Assembly: GCF_000805335.1 (NCBI RefSeq)
Contig: NZ_KN708638.1
Span: 736,721 to 774,231, forward strand
Length of the DNA: 37,511 bases
Reading direction: 5' to 3'
From: Streptomyces sp. CT34
GTDB taxonomy: Bacteria; Actinomycetota; Actinomycetes; Streptomycetales; Streptomycetaceae
Every line of letters starts with the position of its first letter. Within the stretch, counting starts at the first letter, position 1. The notes below the pieces were generated by a model. That model worked only from the letters and a program-made list of their open reading frames with translations. It had not been told where the DNA came from and ran no database searches. This document shows positions 15,280 through 23,042 of this stretch, piece by piece. Position numbers and translations under genes: made by a program.

Positions 15280-16026
15280 ATTCCCACCAAGACGCTGCAG
15301 ATTCCCACCACGGACGGCCAGGCCGACGCCTTCGCCGCCTTCCCCGACCACGGCGAGCGGCACCCAGGGGTGCTGATGTACGCGGACGCCTTCGGCATCC
15401 GGCCCGTGCTGCGGGAGATGGCCCGCGAACTGGCCGGGCACGGCTACTACGTGCTGGTCCCCAACTTCTTCTACCGGCACGGCCCGACACCGGTGGTCGA
15501 GCTTCCCGCGCACATCGGAGAAGAGGTCCGGCCCGGGGTCATCGCCCAGCTGATGCCCTTGATCGAGGCGCACACCGACGAACGTGTCCTGAGCGACGCC
15601 GACGCCTACCTCAGGTTCCTCACCAACCAGCCCGAGGTCAGCGCCGGGCCGGTCGCGGTGACCGGCTACTGCATAGGCGGCCTCCTGGCGATGCGCACCG
15701 CGGCGGCCCGCCCCGACCAGGTGGCCGCGGTCGCCGGATTCCACGGCCCCGTGGGCGCCGACGGGCCCGACAGTCTGCGCCGCCTCCTCTCCACGCTCAC
15801 CGGCCAGGTCCACCTCGGCCACGCCGAAACCGACATGACGCCCGAGGCCCTCGACGAGCTCAACCAGGCCCTGGACGCCGCGGGTGTCGACTACACCTCG
15901 GAGATCTACCCCGGCACCATCCACGGCTTCACCATGTCCGACACCGACGCCTTCAACCCCTCCGCACTACAGCACCACTGGGACCGCCTGCTCCCCCTCC
16001 TCGACCGCACCCTGGCGAGTGCCTGA
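15280..16026 (+). CDS. Dienelactone hydrolase family protein, apparent ATT start
   Basis: 248 aa alpha/beta hydrolase. The nucleophile is Cys in GYCIGG, as in dienelactone hydrolase, with an Asp in GHAETDMTP and His in HGFTM completing the triad. It would hydrolyse lactones or related esters in the cytoplasm. The family normally begins M-P-T-K/R-T-x-x-I-P-T-x-D-G; here that reading is present but the first codon is ATT (15280), with GGAAG 8 nt upstream. The frame is closed by TAA at 15238-15240 with no ATG, GTG or TTG between, and the next in-frame start, GTG 15370, would remove the first 30 residues. Either ATT initiates or the gene carries a start-codon mutation. Regulated by the divergent MarR gene. 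Confidence 0.85.
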   Translation: MPTKTLQIPTTDGQADAFAAFPDHGERHPGVLMYADAFGIRPVLREMARELAGHGYYVLVPNFFYRHGPTPVVELPAHIGEEVRPGVIAQLMPLIEAHTDERVLSDADAYLRFLTNQPEVSAGPVAVTGYCIGGLLAMRTAAARPDQVAAVAGFHGPVGADGPDSLRRLLSTLTGQVHLGHAETDMTPEALDELNQALDAAGVDYTSEIYPGTIHGFTMSDTDAFNPSALQHHWDRLLPLLDRTLASA

Positions 16027-16033
16027 TACTCCA

Positions 16034-16065
16034 GCCGTAGATCGTGATCATTCAGAATCTACGGC
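16034..16065. terminator. Stem-loop with 9-bp perfect arms after the hydrolase gene
   Basis: GCCGTAGAT and ATCTACGGC arms enclose a 14-nt loop, 8 nt after the hydrolase stop and 33 nt before the nucleotidyltransferase GTG. It fits a terminator for the first gene, but could also be an operator for the second. Confidence 0.55.
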
Positions 16066-16097
16066 GCGGCAGATGGCCGTGTGCGAGGATCTTGGCC

Positions 16098-16859
16098 GTG
16101 GCGGCGATTGATACGGATCACGTGCTCAAGCGGTTCGTCTCCGAGTTACGGCGAGCGGTGCCGACGGTGGCCGTGTGGGCACACGGTTCACTCGCGCTGG
16201 GCGATTTCCAACCCGGACGCAGCGACCTCGATCTCATCGCGATAGTCGAGATCCCTTTGGGCTGCGAGCAGAGGGGTCGGCTGGGCACCATTCACCAGCG
16301 GCTGCTGGACGAAGAGCCGGCTGCGGCCAAGTTGCACTGCTCGTACATGGTCAGAACTCGGCTTTCCGATACCGAGGCAGACCATGTCACCTGGGCGCAC
16401 AACATGATCCTGGAACGCCCAGTGACACCGGTGACCCGCCAGGAATTGCTCGACGGCGGGCTCACGCTCTACGGCCCGCCGCCGATGGAGTTGCTCCCGC
16501 GGCTCGTCCCTGGGCAGTTGGAGGAGTTCATCCGGCGCGACCTGGAACAGTACCGGCTTCCGGCCGCGGGCAAACCCCTGCTCTGGCTCCGGGACATCTG
16601 GGTAGACCTTGGCCTTCTGGTCCTGGCCCGCGCCACCGTTACGCTGCGCGATGGGCGGCTGATCACGAAGGGCGAGGCCCTTGCGGAACTGCTGGAAATG
16701 GGTGCGCCCACAGACGTGGTTCGTGACATCCACGACCGTCGCTACTCAAATCCCAAGCCGATTAGCCGGTTGCAACGCATTCGCCGAGCGATGCGGGCCC
16801 GCGCCTTCGTCCGACGCGGTATCAAGCGCACTCTGGCCATGGGCAGAAGCGCTGAGTAG
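16098..16859 (+). CDS. Nucleotidyltransferase-domain protein with a TTA codon
   Basis: 253 aa from GTG 16098 (AGGA 8 nt upstream). The N-terminal nucleotidyltransferase motif is GSLALGDFQPGRSDLDLIAIVE (GS-x9-G/S-D-x-D), as in kanamycin/streptomycin-type adenylyltransferases and minimal nucleotidyltransferases; the rest is helical. It may adenylylate a small molecule, possibly an aminoglycoside, but resistance should not be assumed. Codon 17 (16146-16148) is TTA, so expression may be bldA-dependent. Base composition is lower in GC than its neighbours and it abuts an IS remnant, both consistent with acquisition. The last 38 nt overlap the opposite-strand transposase remnant. Confidence 0.78.
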   Translation: MAAIDTDHVLKRFVSELRRAVPTVAVWAHGSLALGDFQPGRSDLDLIAIVEIPLGCEQRGRLGTIHQRLLDEEPAAAKLHCSYMVRTRLSDTEADHVTWAHNMILERPVTPVTRQELLDGGLTLYGPPPMELLPRLVPGQLEEFIRRDLEQYRLPAAGKPLLWLRDIWVDLGLLVLARATVTLRDGRLITKGEALAELLEMGAPTDVVRDIHDRRYSNPKPISRLQRIRRAMRARAFVRRGIKRTLAMGRSAE

Positions 16860-17757
16860 GCACCGCTGGCTGGAGAGCCGCCTGCCGCCGGTAGTGGGAG
16901 TCTCGGGTGCGGGCTTGGTGTTGTCGACGCCAGTGTGACCAGCGCAGTCGGTACGCGAGGTCGTGGCCGGGGCTGATCACAGCCGCGAACGGGTGCCGGA
17001 TCTCATTGCCGGTCAAGGGGATCAGGCCGTCGGGGGTGGGGTAGTCGCGGCGTTCGGTGGCTGCGGTGATGGCGAGGAAGACGTGGGCGAGCATGGCGAG
17101 GGTGACCCGGCGGTGCCAGGAGGTCCAGCGGCGGACCTGGTGCTCATCCAGGCCGGCCAGGCCCTTGCCGGTCTGGAACGTTTCCTCCACCGTCCAGCGC
17201 CGTCCGGCCACTCGCACCAGCTCGGGCAGCGGCACCAGGTCAGGTGAGAAGCAGCGGTAGAAGGCGAGTTCGCCGGTACGCCGGTTGCGGCGGAACGGCA
17301 GCCACCAGTGCCCTGGCCGACCGGCCGGGCCGTGGATGTCGACCTGTGCCCAGTCGTGGTATCGGTCGCCCTTCGTCCCCGCTCCGGCCGACAACCGCGG
17401 CCAGGCCCGCTTCGGGATCCGCGCCGCCAGGGCCTTCGCCTGAAACTTCCCCGCCTGCGTGACGACGGGGTGGGTGCTGGAGACGGTTAGCACATAGCCG
17501 GTGTGGCGGTGTTCCAGAGCGGCCCGCAGGTGTGGGTTGTCGCCGTAGACCTCGTCTCCCGTTGACCCAGCGCGCGGGAGTGCCAGCGTCCAGGGCCTGG
17601 ACGACCATGCGGGCGGCGAGTTGAGGCTTGGTCGCGAAGGCCAGACCGTCGGGGATACCCGACCTGCGGCAGCGGTCTGGGTTGTCGGTCCAGGAGCGCG
17701 GCACGTACAGGGCCCGGTCGATCGCCGCGTGTCCACGGGCGGCGGAGTAGACACCCG
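16822..17757 (-). mobile_element. IS701-type transposase remnant (truncated and frameshifted)
   Basis: Reads as the C-terminal two-thirds of an IS701-family DDE transposase: [23 protein letters not shown], then after a frame change GDEVYGDNPHLRAALEHR, RRWTVEETFQTGKGL (the catalytic Glu region) and WSHWRRQHQARTRDSHYRRQ. A single extra base near 17562 breaks WV-TGDEVYG, and the N-terminal region of roughly 130 residues is missing where the sequence changes at about 17750-17757 to a glycosyltransferase fragment. The remnant cannot encode active transposase. The left IS end should lie near 16860; I could not identify terminal inverted repeats. Confidence 0.82.
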
Positions 17758-18380
17758 ACGACCGTCCGCTCCCGGAAGGGCTGGAGGAGTTCCTGGACGC
17801 CGGCGAACCGCCGGTGTACGTGGGTTTCGGCAGCATGGCTGCGCACACCCCGAAGGACATCGCCCGGGTGGCCATTGAAGCGAGCCGCGCGCACGGCCGC
17901 CGTGTACTCCTCGCCCGCGGCTGGGCCGACCTGGCCCCGATCGACGACGTCGATGACTGCTTCGTCGTCGGTGAGGTCAACCAGCAGGCACTGTTCCGCC
18001 GGACGGCCGCCGTCGTGCACCACGGTGGCGCGGGCACCACGACGACGGCGGCCCGGGCCGGGGCGCCACAGGTGGTGGTCCCCCAGATCGCGGATCAGCC
18101 GTACTGGGCCGGCCGAGTTGCCACGCTGGGCATCGGCGCGGCTCACGACGGCCCGACGCCTACCCTCGACTCCCTGTCCGCCGCGCTCACAACGGCCCTG
18201 ACGCCCGAGACCCGGGCACGAGCGAGGGCCGTGGCCGGCACCATCCGCACCCACGGGGCGACGGTGGCCGCGAAACTGCTCCTCGACACCGCCGGCCAGG
18301 AAGGCCGCCCGTGTCCGAGTGAACCACGCGAATCGTCGAGCCGGCACCGACGGGACAACACCGAATTCCGGGATCATTGA
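17751..18380 (+). pseudogene. C-terminal half of an MGT/GtfB-type glycosyltransferase
   Basis: Frame open from just after a TAG at 17748 to 18380. It begins within the linker of a family 1 glycosyltransferase ([27 protein letters not shown]) and contains the full nucleotide-sugar domain signature [34 protein letters not shown]. Full enzymes of this group (vancomycin GtfB, macrolide glycosyltransferases) are about 400 aa; the N-terminal acceptor domain of about 220 aa is absent, cut at the IS701 junction. No start or ribosome-binding site is present. It is a relic of a glycosylation gene. Confidence 0.85.
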
Positions 18381-18587
18381 TTCAGGAGTTCCAAGGCGTG
18401 TCCGATGGGTCTGCTGCTTGGCCACTGGTCGTACCCTGCGGGTCGTTGACTTGCCGCTTGGGCGGCCGATCTTGATCGAAGTTGACCGTTTCGGCGGCGC
18501 AAGCGAGTGATAGCGGCAATCCACCCGTGTCTCCACGGCCGGACAGTCGTAGTCAGTTTCCAACGTCTTCTAAATGAAGGGAAGTTC
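18381..18587. other. Gap between glycosyltransferase relic and small secreted protein
   Basis: About 200 nt without a convincing gene. It should contain the promoter of the small secreted protein gene. No repeats of the neighbouring IS remnants are recognisable. Confidence 0.4.
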
Positions 18588-18818
18588 ATGCGACGCATCG
18601 CTACGGTCGCCGTCGGCGCCGCCGCACTCCTCGCTCTCGGCGCCCCGGCCGCCAACGCCGAAGGCGACCCAGCCGGAGCCTTGCCGGGCAAGAGTCTGAC
18701 CAATGCGATCGATAGGCTCTTCGACCCCGGAACTCCCGGCGGCAAGGTGGATCAGGCCGTCGGCTCGACCGCGAGTGGGGTAGGGGATGGACTCAAAGGG
18801 CTGCTCGGCCCAAGCTGA
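18588..18818 (+). CDS. Small secreted protein, 76 aa
   Basis: ATG 18588 has AAGGGAAG close upstream. A typical Sec signal peptide MRRIATVAVGAAALLALGAP with AANA at the cleavage point (about residue 24) precedes a mature peptide of some 52 residues with Gly-rich segments (KSLTNAIDRLF, GSTASGVGDGLKGLLGPS). No cysteines. Tiny exported proteins of this type are common in streptomycetes and mostly of unknown role. It is the only intact-looking gene inside the 16.8-19.7 kb decay zone. Confidence 0.78.
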   Translation: MRRIATVAVGAAALLALGAPAANAEGDPAGALPGKSLTNAIDRLFDPGTPGGKVDQAVGSTASGVGDGLKGLLGPS

Positions 18819-18833
18819 CGGCTCTACGACGAG

Positions 18834-19050
18834 TTATCGGCGGAGCCACAGCCGGATTGCGGCGAGGACGGCCGTTCCGTGAAAGACATACGCCCTCTTG
18901 TCGTATCGGGTCGCTATGGCTCGGAAGCTCTCGAGCGCGTTGATGTCCCGCTCGACTTCGTTCCTGCGGGCGTGGCGCGTCGGGTCGAAGCCGGCGGGGC
19001 GTCCGCCTCGGCCGCTCCGTCGGCGGTTGTCCCGCCGGTCCCCGTCGAAC
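18834..19050 (-). mobile_element. IS5-type transposase 3' fragment
   Basis: The minus strand reads GGRPAGFDPTRHARRNEVER, then DINALESFRAIATRYDKRA and ending AIRLWLRR, the characteristic C-terminus of IS5-family (IS427-like) transposases including the R-RN-x-VER DDE Glu region. Nothing upstream matches the rest of the protein; the fragment is joined to the response-regulator pseudogene. The right boundary is approximate. Confidence 0.75.
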
Positions 19051-19077
19051 ACGCCCTGGGGTCCCGGCCGGTGCCGG

Positions 19078-19710
19078 TCAGGGAATCGGCCGCTGTTCCT
19101 CGGTCGCCAGGACCGCACCCGCACGGGTGTCGACGCCGAGCTTGTCGTGGATGCGGGCCAGATGCGTCTTGCGGGTTGCCTCGCCGATGAACAGGGCGCG
19201 GGCGATCTCACGGTTTACGAGGCAGCGGGCCAGTTGGCCGAGGATGTCCAACTGCCGTCCGGTGAGCACGGCATGGGGTTTGCGTACGCTCTCCATCACG
19301 CCGTTGGTAGGGGGCACCGACAGCACGCCCAGTCCTCCGCGGCTGGGGCGATCGCGGCGAACAGCTCGTCCGGCCGCTCGGCCTTGAGGAGGTAGCCGGA
19401 CGCACCGACATGGACGGCACGGGTGACGTCGGCGTCGGTGCCGTACGTGGTGAGCACCAGGGCGGGGTGCCCGGTACCTCGGTGACGATACTGCGGCGGG
19501 TGGCTTCGATCCGTCGATGCCGGTGCGGAGGCCGAGGTCCATGAGCACCACATCGGGCCGCTGCTTGGCGGCGACGGCCAGTGCCCCCTCGCCGGTGGCC
19601 CCCTCGCCGACGATCTCGATGCCCGGTTCGGCGGACAGCCGGGCGCAGACCGGCCCGGACCACCGCGTGGTCGTCACACAGCGCCAGGCGGACCCGCCGA
19701 CCAGGCGCTG
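19078..19710 (-). pseudogene. NarL/LuxR-type response regulator with three frame changes
   Basis: A receiver plus LuxR helix-turn-helix protein can be followed across frames: VRLALCDDHAVVRAGL (about 19693-19648); then CARLSAEPGIEIVGEGATG and DVVLMDLGLRTGIDG; then HPALVLTTYG with HVGASGYLLKAERPDELFAAI (about 19472-19334); then LTGRQLDILGQLARCLVNRE ending at 19078. Breaks lie near 19650, 19485 and 19332. The phospho-acceptor Asp (VLMDLGL), the Thr of LTT and the Lys of LLKA are all still readable, so decay is recent. No partner histidine kinase is present. Sequencing error is unlikely to explain three breaks. Confidence 0.85.
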
Positions 19711-19862
19711 TGCCGGGATCACCGTCGATACGGAAGTGCACGGCCGGGCCCCCGACAGCCCGGTCCGGCGCGATGCGTCGAACGCCGTGCATCGGTCCGC
19801 CCGTTCGGAAACCGAAAAGCCGGCAGTCCACGCCGTGGCTCACGGACGGGGCGGCCACGCCG

Positions 19863-20711
19863 TCAGTGCGATGGGGCTGGGCCGGAACGGCCCTGGTCCT
19901 GCGGCTTCCGTCCCCAAGCGGAGATCAGCGGCGCCGTGGCGGTGTCGAGGTGCCCGGATCCGATGTTCGCCAGATGTTCCTCGATCTCCTCGGCCGTCGC
20001 CAGTCCGCTCTCGATCAGCGAATCGCGGATCTGCCGCACGGTGGCGGCCTCCAGCGCACTCCCGGCCGGAGACGTGATCGGAAAGTACGCATCCGCTTCG
20101 ACATCGGTCAGTCCCGCCGTGCGCAGCAGCCTGGGGAGCGTGCGCCCGAAGGCGAGTTGCGCGCCCCGCTCCGCGAGCAGCGCTCGAAAGCCCCGCCGGA
20201 TCCGGTTGGCCAGCTCCTGCTCGGGGCCGTACTCATCGGGGCAGGCCAGCGGCTGGAGCGCCGGATCGGCATCCTCCACCAGCAGCCACCCGCCGGGGCG
20301 CAGGGCCCGCACCATGGCACGCAGTGCGGCCTCGCGCCGCGGCACGTGCACCAGGACGAGTCGCGCGTGGACGAGGTCGAACGGCCCCGGCGGCGGCTCG
20401 TCGGCGGCCACGTCGTGCCGCACCACCTCGTACGGCGCCCGGGCTTGCGGCATCCATGACGTATCGAGATCGGTGGCCAGCACCCGGCCCTTCTCCCCGA
20501 CCCGCTCGGCCAGCCACCCGGGCACGCTCGGGCCGCCCGCCCCGACCTCCCAGCAGCTCCACCCGTCCGCGATCCCCAGCGCCCGCAGCCGCCGGAACGT
20601 CACCGGATCGAAGAGCTCCGCCAACGCCGCGAACCGCTCCCCGGCCTCGGCTTGTTGGTTGTCGAGCAGATATCCCTTGCCGCGCCCGTCGACCGCTTCG
20701 TAGTCCGTCAT
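19863..20711 (-). CDS. SAM-dependent methyltransferase (second related copy)
   Basis: 282 aa class I methyltransferase: WEVGAGGPSVPGWLAERV (motif I), VLATDLDTSWM, PFDLVHARLVLVHVPRREAALR and LRPGGWLLVEDAD. It shares architecture and C-terminal ISAWGRKP with the protein at 12934-13692. No Shine-Dalgarno sequence is seen; TTAATT 7 nt before the ATG (complement of 20719-20724) suggests a leaderless transcript. The C-terminal helical region (about residues 190-270) probably shapes the acceptor site. Substrate unknown; relatives include small-molecule O/C-methyltransferases. Confidence 0.88.
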   Translation of the reverse strand: MTDYEAVDGRGKGYLLDNQQAEAGERFAALAELFDPVTFRRLRALGIADGWSCWEVGAGGPSVPGWLAERVGEKGRVLATDLDTSWMPQARAPYEVVRHDVAADEPPPGPFDLVHARLVLVHVPRREAALRAMVRALRPGGWLLVEDADPALQPLACPDEYGPEQELANRIRRGFRALLAERGAQLAFGRTLPRLLRTAGLTDVEADAYFPITSPAGSALEAATVRQIRDSLIESGLATAEEIEEHLANIGSGHLDTATAPLISAWGRKPQDQGRSGPAPSH

Positions 20712-20799
20712 CGCCCGAAATTAACAGGGGTGATCCACCAACCGCGGGGAGGGGCGGCGCGCGGTCAACGATGTCGCCCACGGACCCCTGGCCGGGGCC

Positions 20800-20958
20800 G
20801 GCCATCCCAACTCGTCACCGCACACGGCGGCTCGGCCGATATCACCGGCCTGCTGATCCGCCCCGACGGCTACGTGGCCTGGGCCTGCGACTCCCCCCGC
20901 CCGGCCCGCCGAGCTGGCCGAGCTGCGGGCGGCCAGCCGGCGCTGGTTCACGGCCTGA
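20800..20958 (+). pseudogene. C-terminal scrap of an FAD-dependent aromatic monooxygenase
   Basis: Reads QLVTAHGGSADITGLLIRPD then GYVAWACDSP, the C-terminal signature of PHBH-type flavin hydroxylases (RPDGYVAW), then continues in the next frame as PARPAELAELRAASRRWFTA and a TGA at 20956-20958. The frame change coincides with a C6 run at about 20891-20896. Only about 50 residues of a roughly 500-residue enzyme survive. Boundaries at the 5' side are approximate. Confidence 0.7.
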
Positions 20959-20987
20959 GGGCCGCAGCCGCCGCGTCCAGCGCTACT

Positions 20988-21992
20988 TCACGTTCCGTCG
21001 AAGATGCGGCGTGGGTTGTCGACGAGCATCGTGTTGATCTGCTCGTCGGTCACGCCTCCTTTGCGGATGTCGGGCAGTACCCGGTTGCCGAGGTGCAGGT
21101 AGTTCCAGTCGGGCGCCATCGTGTGGCGCAGCTTCTCGTCGAACCAGTCGATGTAGCAGTTCACGTCGTGGGAGAGGACGATGTGGTCGGCGTACCCCAA
21201 CTCGCACATTTCGATCAGGGTCTTGTTGCGCGACTCATAGGTCGGAAGCCCAAGGGCCGGAGGGTAGTTGACGCCGAATCGGTCAAAGCCGAGCCAGAAG
21301 CCGTGGTCGGCCAGTTCGCGAAGGTGGTCCAGGGAGGTGGTGTCCCCGCTGTGCCCGAGCACCACACGGCGCGGATCGACTCCTTCCTCGTCGCAGATCA
21401 CCCGCTTGACCTCCAGCCCGGTCTTGGAATCGGCATGGGTGTGCACGGTGATCGGGACGCCCGTTCGGTGATGCACCGCGGCCATGGCACGCATCACCCG
21501 CTCGACGTCCTCGGTAAGGCCGAATTCATCGATCGCGCACTTGAGGTTTCCGGCCTTGACGCCGCCGGTGCCGGCGATGCCCTCCGTGATGTCGCGGACG
21601 CAGTGCTCGATGATCGGATCGGGTTGTTCGTCGAGTCCGTAGCGCTTGAGCGCGGGGCCACGCGCGAAGAACGTGAACGGCAGGTCACGGAAGGTGTACA
21701 GGCCGGTCGAGACGATGATGTTGAGTTCGGGCACCTGCCTGGCGACCTGCTGCATGAGCGGCACGTTGCGGCCGTTGCCCGGCGCCGTGCATTCGACCAT
21801 CGTCTTCACGCCCTGCTGGGCGAGTTCGCGCAGCTGCCTGACCGCGTCGGCGACCCTGTCGTCGGTGTTGCCCCACTCCTGCGGCCAGTTCTGCTCGATG
21901 TCGGGGTTGAAGACGAAGATGTGCTCGTGCATGTAGGTGCGCCCGAGGTCGGCCGTGTCCACCGGGCCACCGATGGTATTCACCGTGGTCAT
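20988..21992 (-). CDS. Phosphotriesterase-family metal hydrolase (lactonase-like)
   Basis: 334 aa TIM-barrel amidohydrolase. The binuclear metal set is visible: HxH in YMHEHIF (near residue 22), a Lys in GVKAGNLKC that would be carboxylated, His in THTHAD, His in LGHSGDT and Asp in LSHDVNC. Members of this family (phosphotriesterase-like lactonases, PHP) hydrolyse lactones more often than organophosphates. The start ATG 21992 has GGGGAG 7 nt upstream and lies 4 nt after the CMD-family stop, so the two are cotranscribed. With a CMD-family protein and a divergent flavin monooxygenase, a role in lactone turnover is plausible (inference). Confidence 0.9.
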   Translation of the reverse strand: MTTVNTIGGPVDTADLGRTYMHEHIFVFNPDIEQNWPQEWGNTDDRVADAVRQLRELAQQGVKTMVECTAPGNGRNVPLMQQVARQVPELNIIVSTGLYTFRDLPFTFFARGPALKRYGLDEQPDPIIEHCVRDITEGIAGTGGVKAGNLKCAIDEFGLTEDVERVMRAMAAVHHRTGVPITVHTHADSKTGLEVKRVICDEEGVDPRRVVLGHSGDTTSLDHLRELADHGFWLGFDRFGVNYPPALGLPTYESRNKTLIEMCELGYADHIVLSHDVNCYIDWFDEKLRHTMAPDWNYLHLGNRVLPDIRKGGVTDEQINTMLVDNPRRIFDGT

Positions 21993-21996
21993 CGCA

Positions 21997-22572
21997 CTAC
22001 TCCCCGGCGGCAGCGGAACCCGGCTCGGGCGACCCGTCCGCCTTGTCGGCGGCGGACCAGTCGGGCGGCTGCTGGTCGATGTCGACCTCCAGGCTTTCCG
22101 CGAAGATCGCGTTCAGGACGTAGTGGCCGATGAGCATGGTGGCGATCGCCACACCGTCCTCGCCCAGCACGGTGCGGGCGGCCTCGAAGGTCTCCGTGCC
22201 GGCCTTCCCCTTGGTCACGCATTCCTCGGCGTAGCGCAACAGCGCGGCCTGTGTGGGGTCGGCGTCGGACAGGTCGCCGGTCGTGGCCGCGGCGATGTCC
22301 TTGTCGGAAGCCCCCACTTGTCTCGCCCGCGGCTCATGGTGGTGACGCTCATAGTCGCAGCCGGTCAGGGCGGCCACCCGCAGGATCGCCAGTTCCCTCA
22401 GGACCGGGCTCAGTGCCGAATTCTGCAGTGCGTTGCCCTGGCGCAGGAAAGCCTCCGTGATATCGGGGTCCGCGACGAGCATGGCCCGCACCAGGTTGAT
22501 GGGGAACAGGTCGTAAAGCTCCCGCTCGCGCGGGGTCATCGTGGCGGGGTCGCGAAGCGTGATCCGGGCCAT
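21997..22572 (-). CDS. Carboxymuconolactone decarboxylase-family protein
   Basis: 191 aa, all-helical AhpD/CMD fold: LSPVLRELAILRVAALTGCDYERHHHEPRARQVGASD (about residues 56-92) matches the family's core helix pair, where the usual pattern is R-E-x6-V...YEW-xH. The CxxC redox pair of AhpD is absent, so it is closer to the decarboxylase-like or unknown-function branch. ATG 22572 has GGAGG 6 nt upstream; a longer open frame exists but without a ribosome-binding site. First gene of a two-gene operon with the phosphotriesterase-like enzyme. Confidence 0.87.
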   Translation of the reverse strand: MARITLRDPATMTPRERELYDLFPINLVRAMLVADPDITEAFLRQGNALQNSALSPVLRELAILRVAALTGCDYERHHHEPRARQVGASDKDIAAATTGDLSDADPTQAALLRYAEECVTKGKAGTETFEAARTVLGEDGVAIATMLIGHYVLNAIFAESLEVDIDQQPPDWSAADKADGSPEPGSAAAGE

Positions 22573-22854
22573 CGTGGGCCTCCTCCGTCGAGACTGCACG
22601 TTGCCACTCGGAGCGCACACCGAAGCGAGCCTGCTCAACGGGGCCGGCGAGTCCGGTGAGCCGGCCGCCACTGGGTGCCGGCGGCGCCTTCGTACGTGCT
22701 CGGGGCACCCAAGGCCGGATGCCTGGGCGCACAGTTGCTCCTTCGGCCAACTCCTGTCTGTTCTCACGCTACGACGTACCTGCCGATACGGCGACAAAGC
22801 GCATATCAAGCCGGAAACCGACCGCTTCGACCTCGGAGAACGCCGCCTGGTGCC

Positions 22855-22864
22855 GCACTAGTGC
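22855..22864. promoter_or_regulatory. Palindrome GCACTAGTGC, copy 1
   Basis: Perfect 10-bp palindrome, identical to the copy at 22956. It probably binds a dimeric repressor of unknown identity. Confidence 0.5.
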
Positions 22865-22955
22865 ACTCGACTCATGCCTGACCGCTCGCCCACCCGGTCG
22901 TCACGTCGACACACCCCCCCACGGTCCGCAGCGCACCCACCCGATCCTCGCCTGA

Positions 22956-22965
22956 GCACTAGTGC
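22956..22965. promoter_or_regulatory. Palindrome GCACTAGTGC, copy 2
   Basis: Second perfect copy, about 40 bp upstream of the monooxygenase -35 box. The 101-bp spacing is near an integral number of helical turns, which would allow looping. Confidence 0.5.
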
Positions 22966-23005
22966 GCTATCTGTACAAGTACCCGCCATACCAGAGGAGT
23001 TGCGC

Positions 23006-23034
23006 TTGCCGGATACATGTTTACGTCGCATATT
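23006..23034 (+). promoter_or_regulatory. Promoter TTGCCG-17-CATATT, leaderless
   Basis: -35 TTGCCG at 23006-23011, 17-nt spacer, -10 CATATT at 23029-23034. The predicted start falls at or next to the GTG at 23043, which has no ribosome-binding site, so the transcript is probably leaderless. Confidence 0.6.
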
Positions 23035-23042
23035 CTCCGCCC

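Larger units (their letters stand above)
22573..23042. promoter_or_regulatory. 470-nt divergent control region with two identical palindromes
   Basis: No gene supported. It holds two copies of the 10-bp palindrome GCACTAGTGC (22855-22864 and 22956-22965), 101 bp apart centre to centre, and the promoter of the FAD monooxygenase gene. No regulator gene is adjacent. Confidence 0.6.

Noticed and set aside
20652..22133. 493-codon plus-strand frame over the lactonase gene
   Set aside because: Antisense shadow of the phosphotriesterase-like gene; only the short flavin-hydroxylase-like piece at about 20800-20958 carries a recognisable motif.
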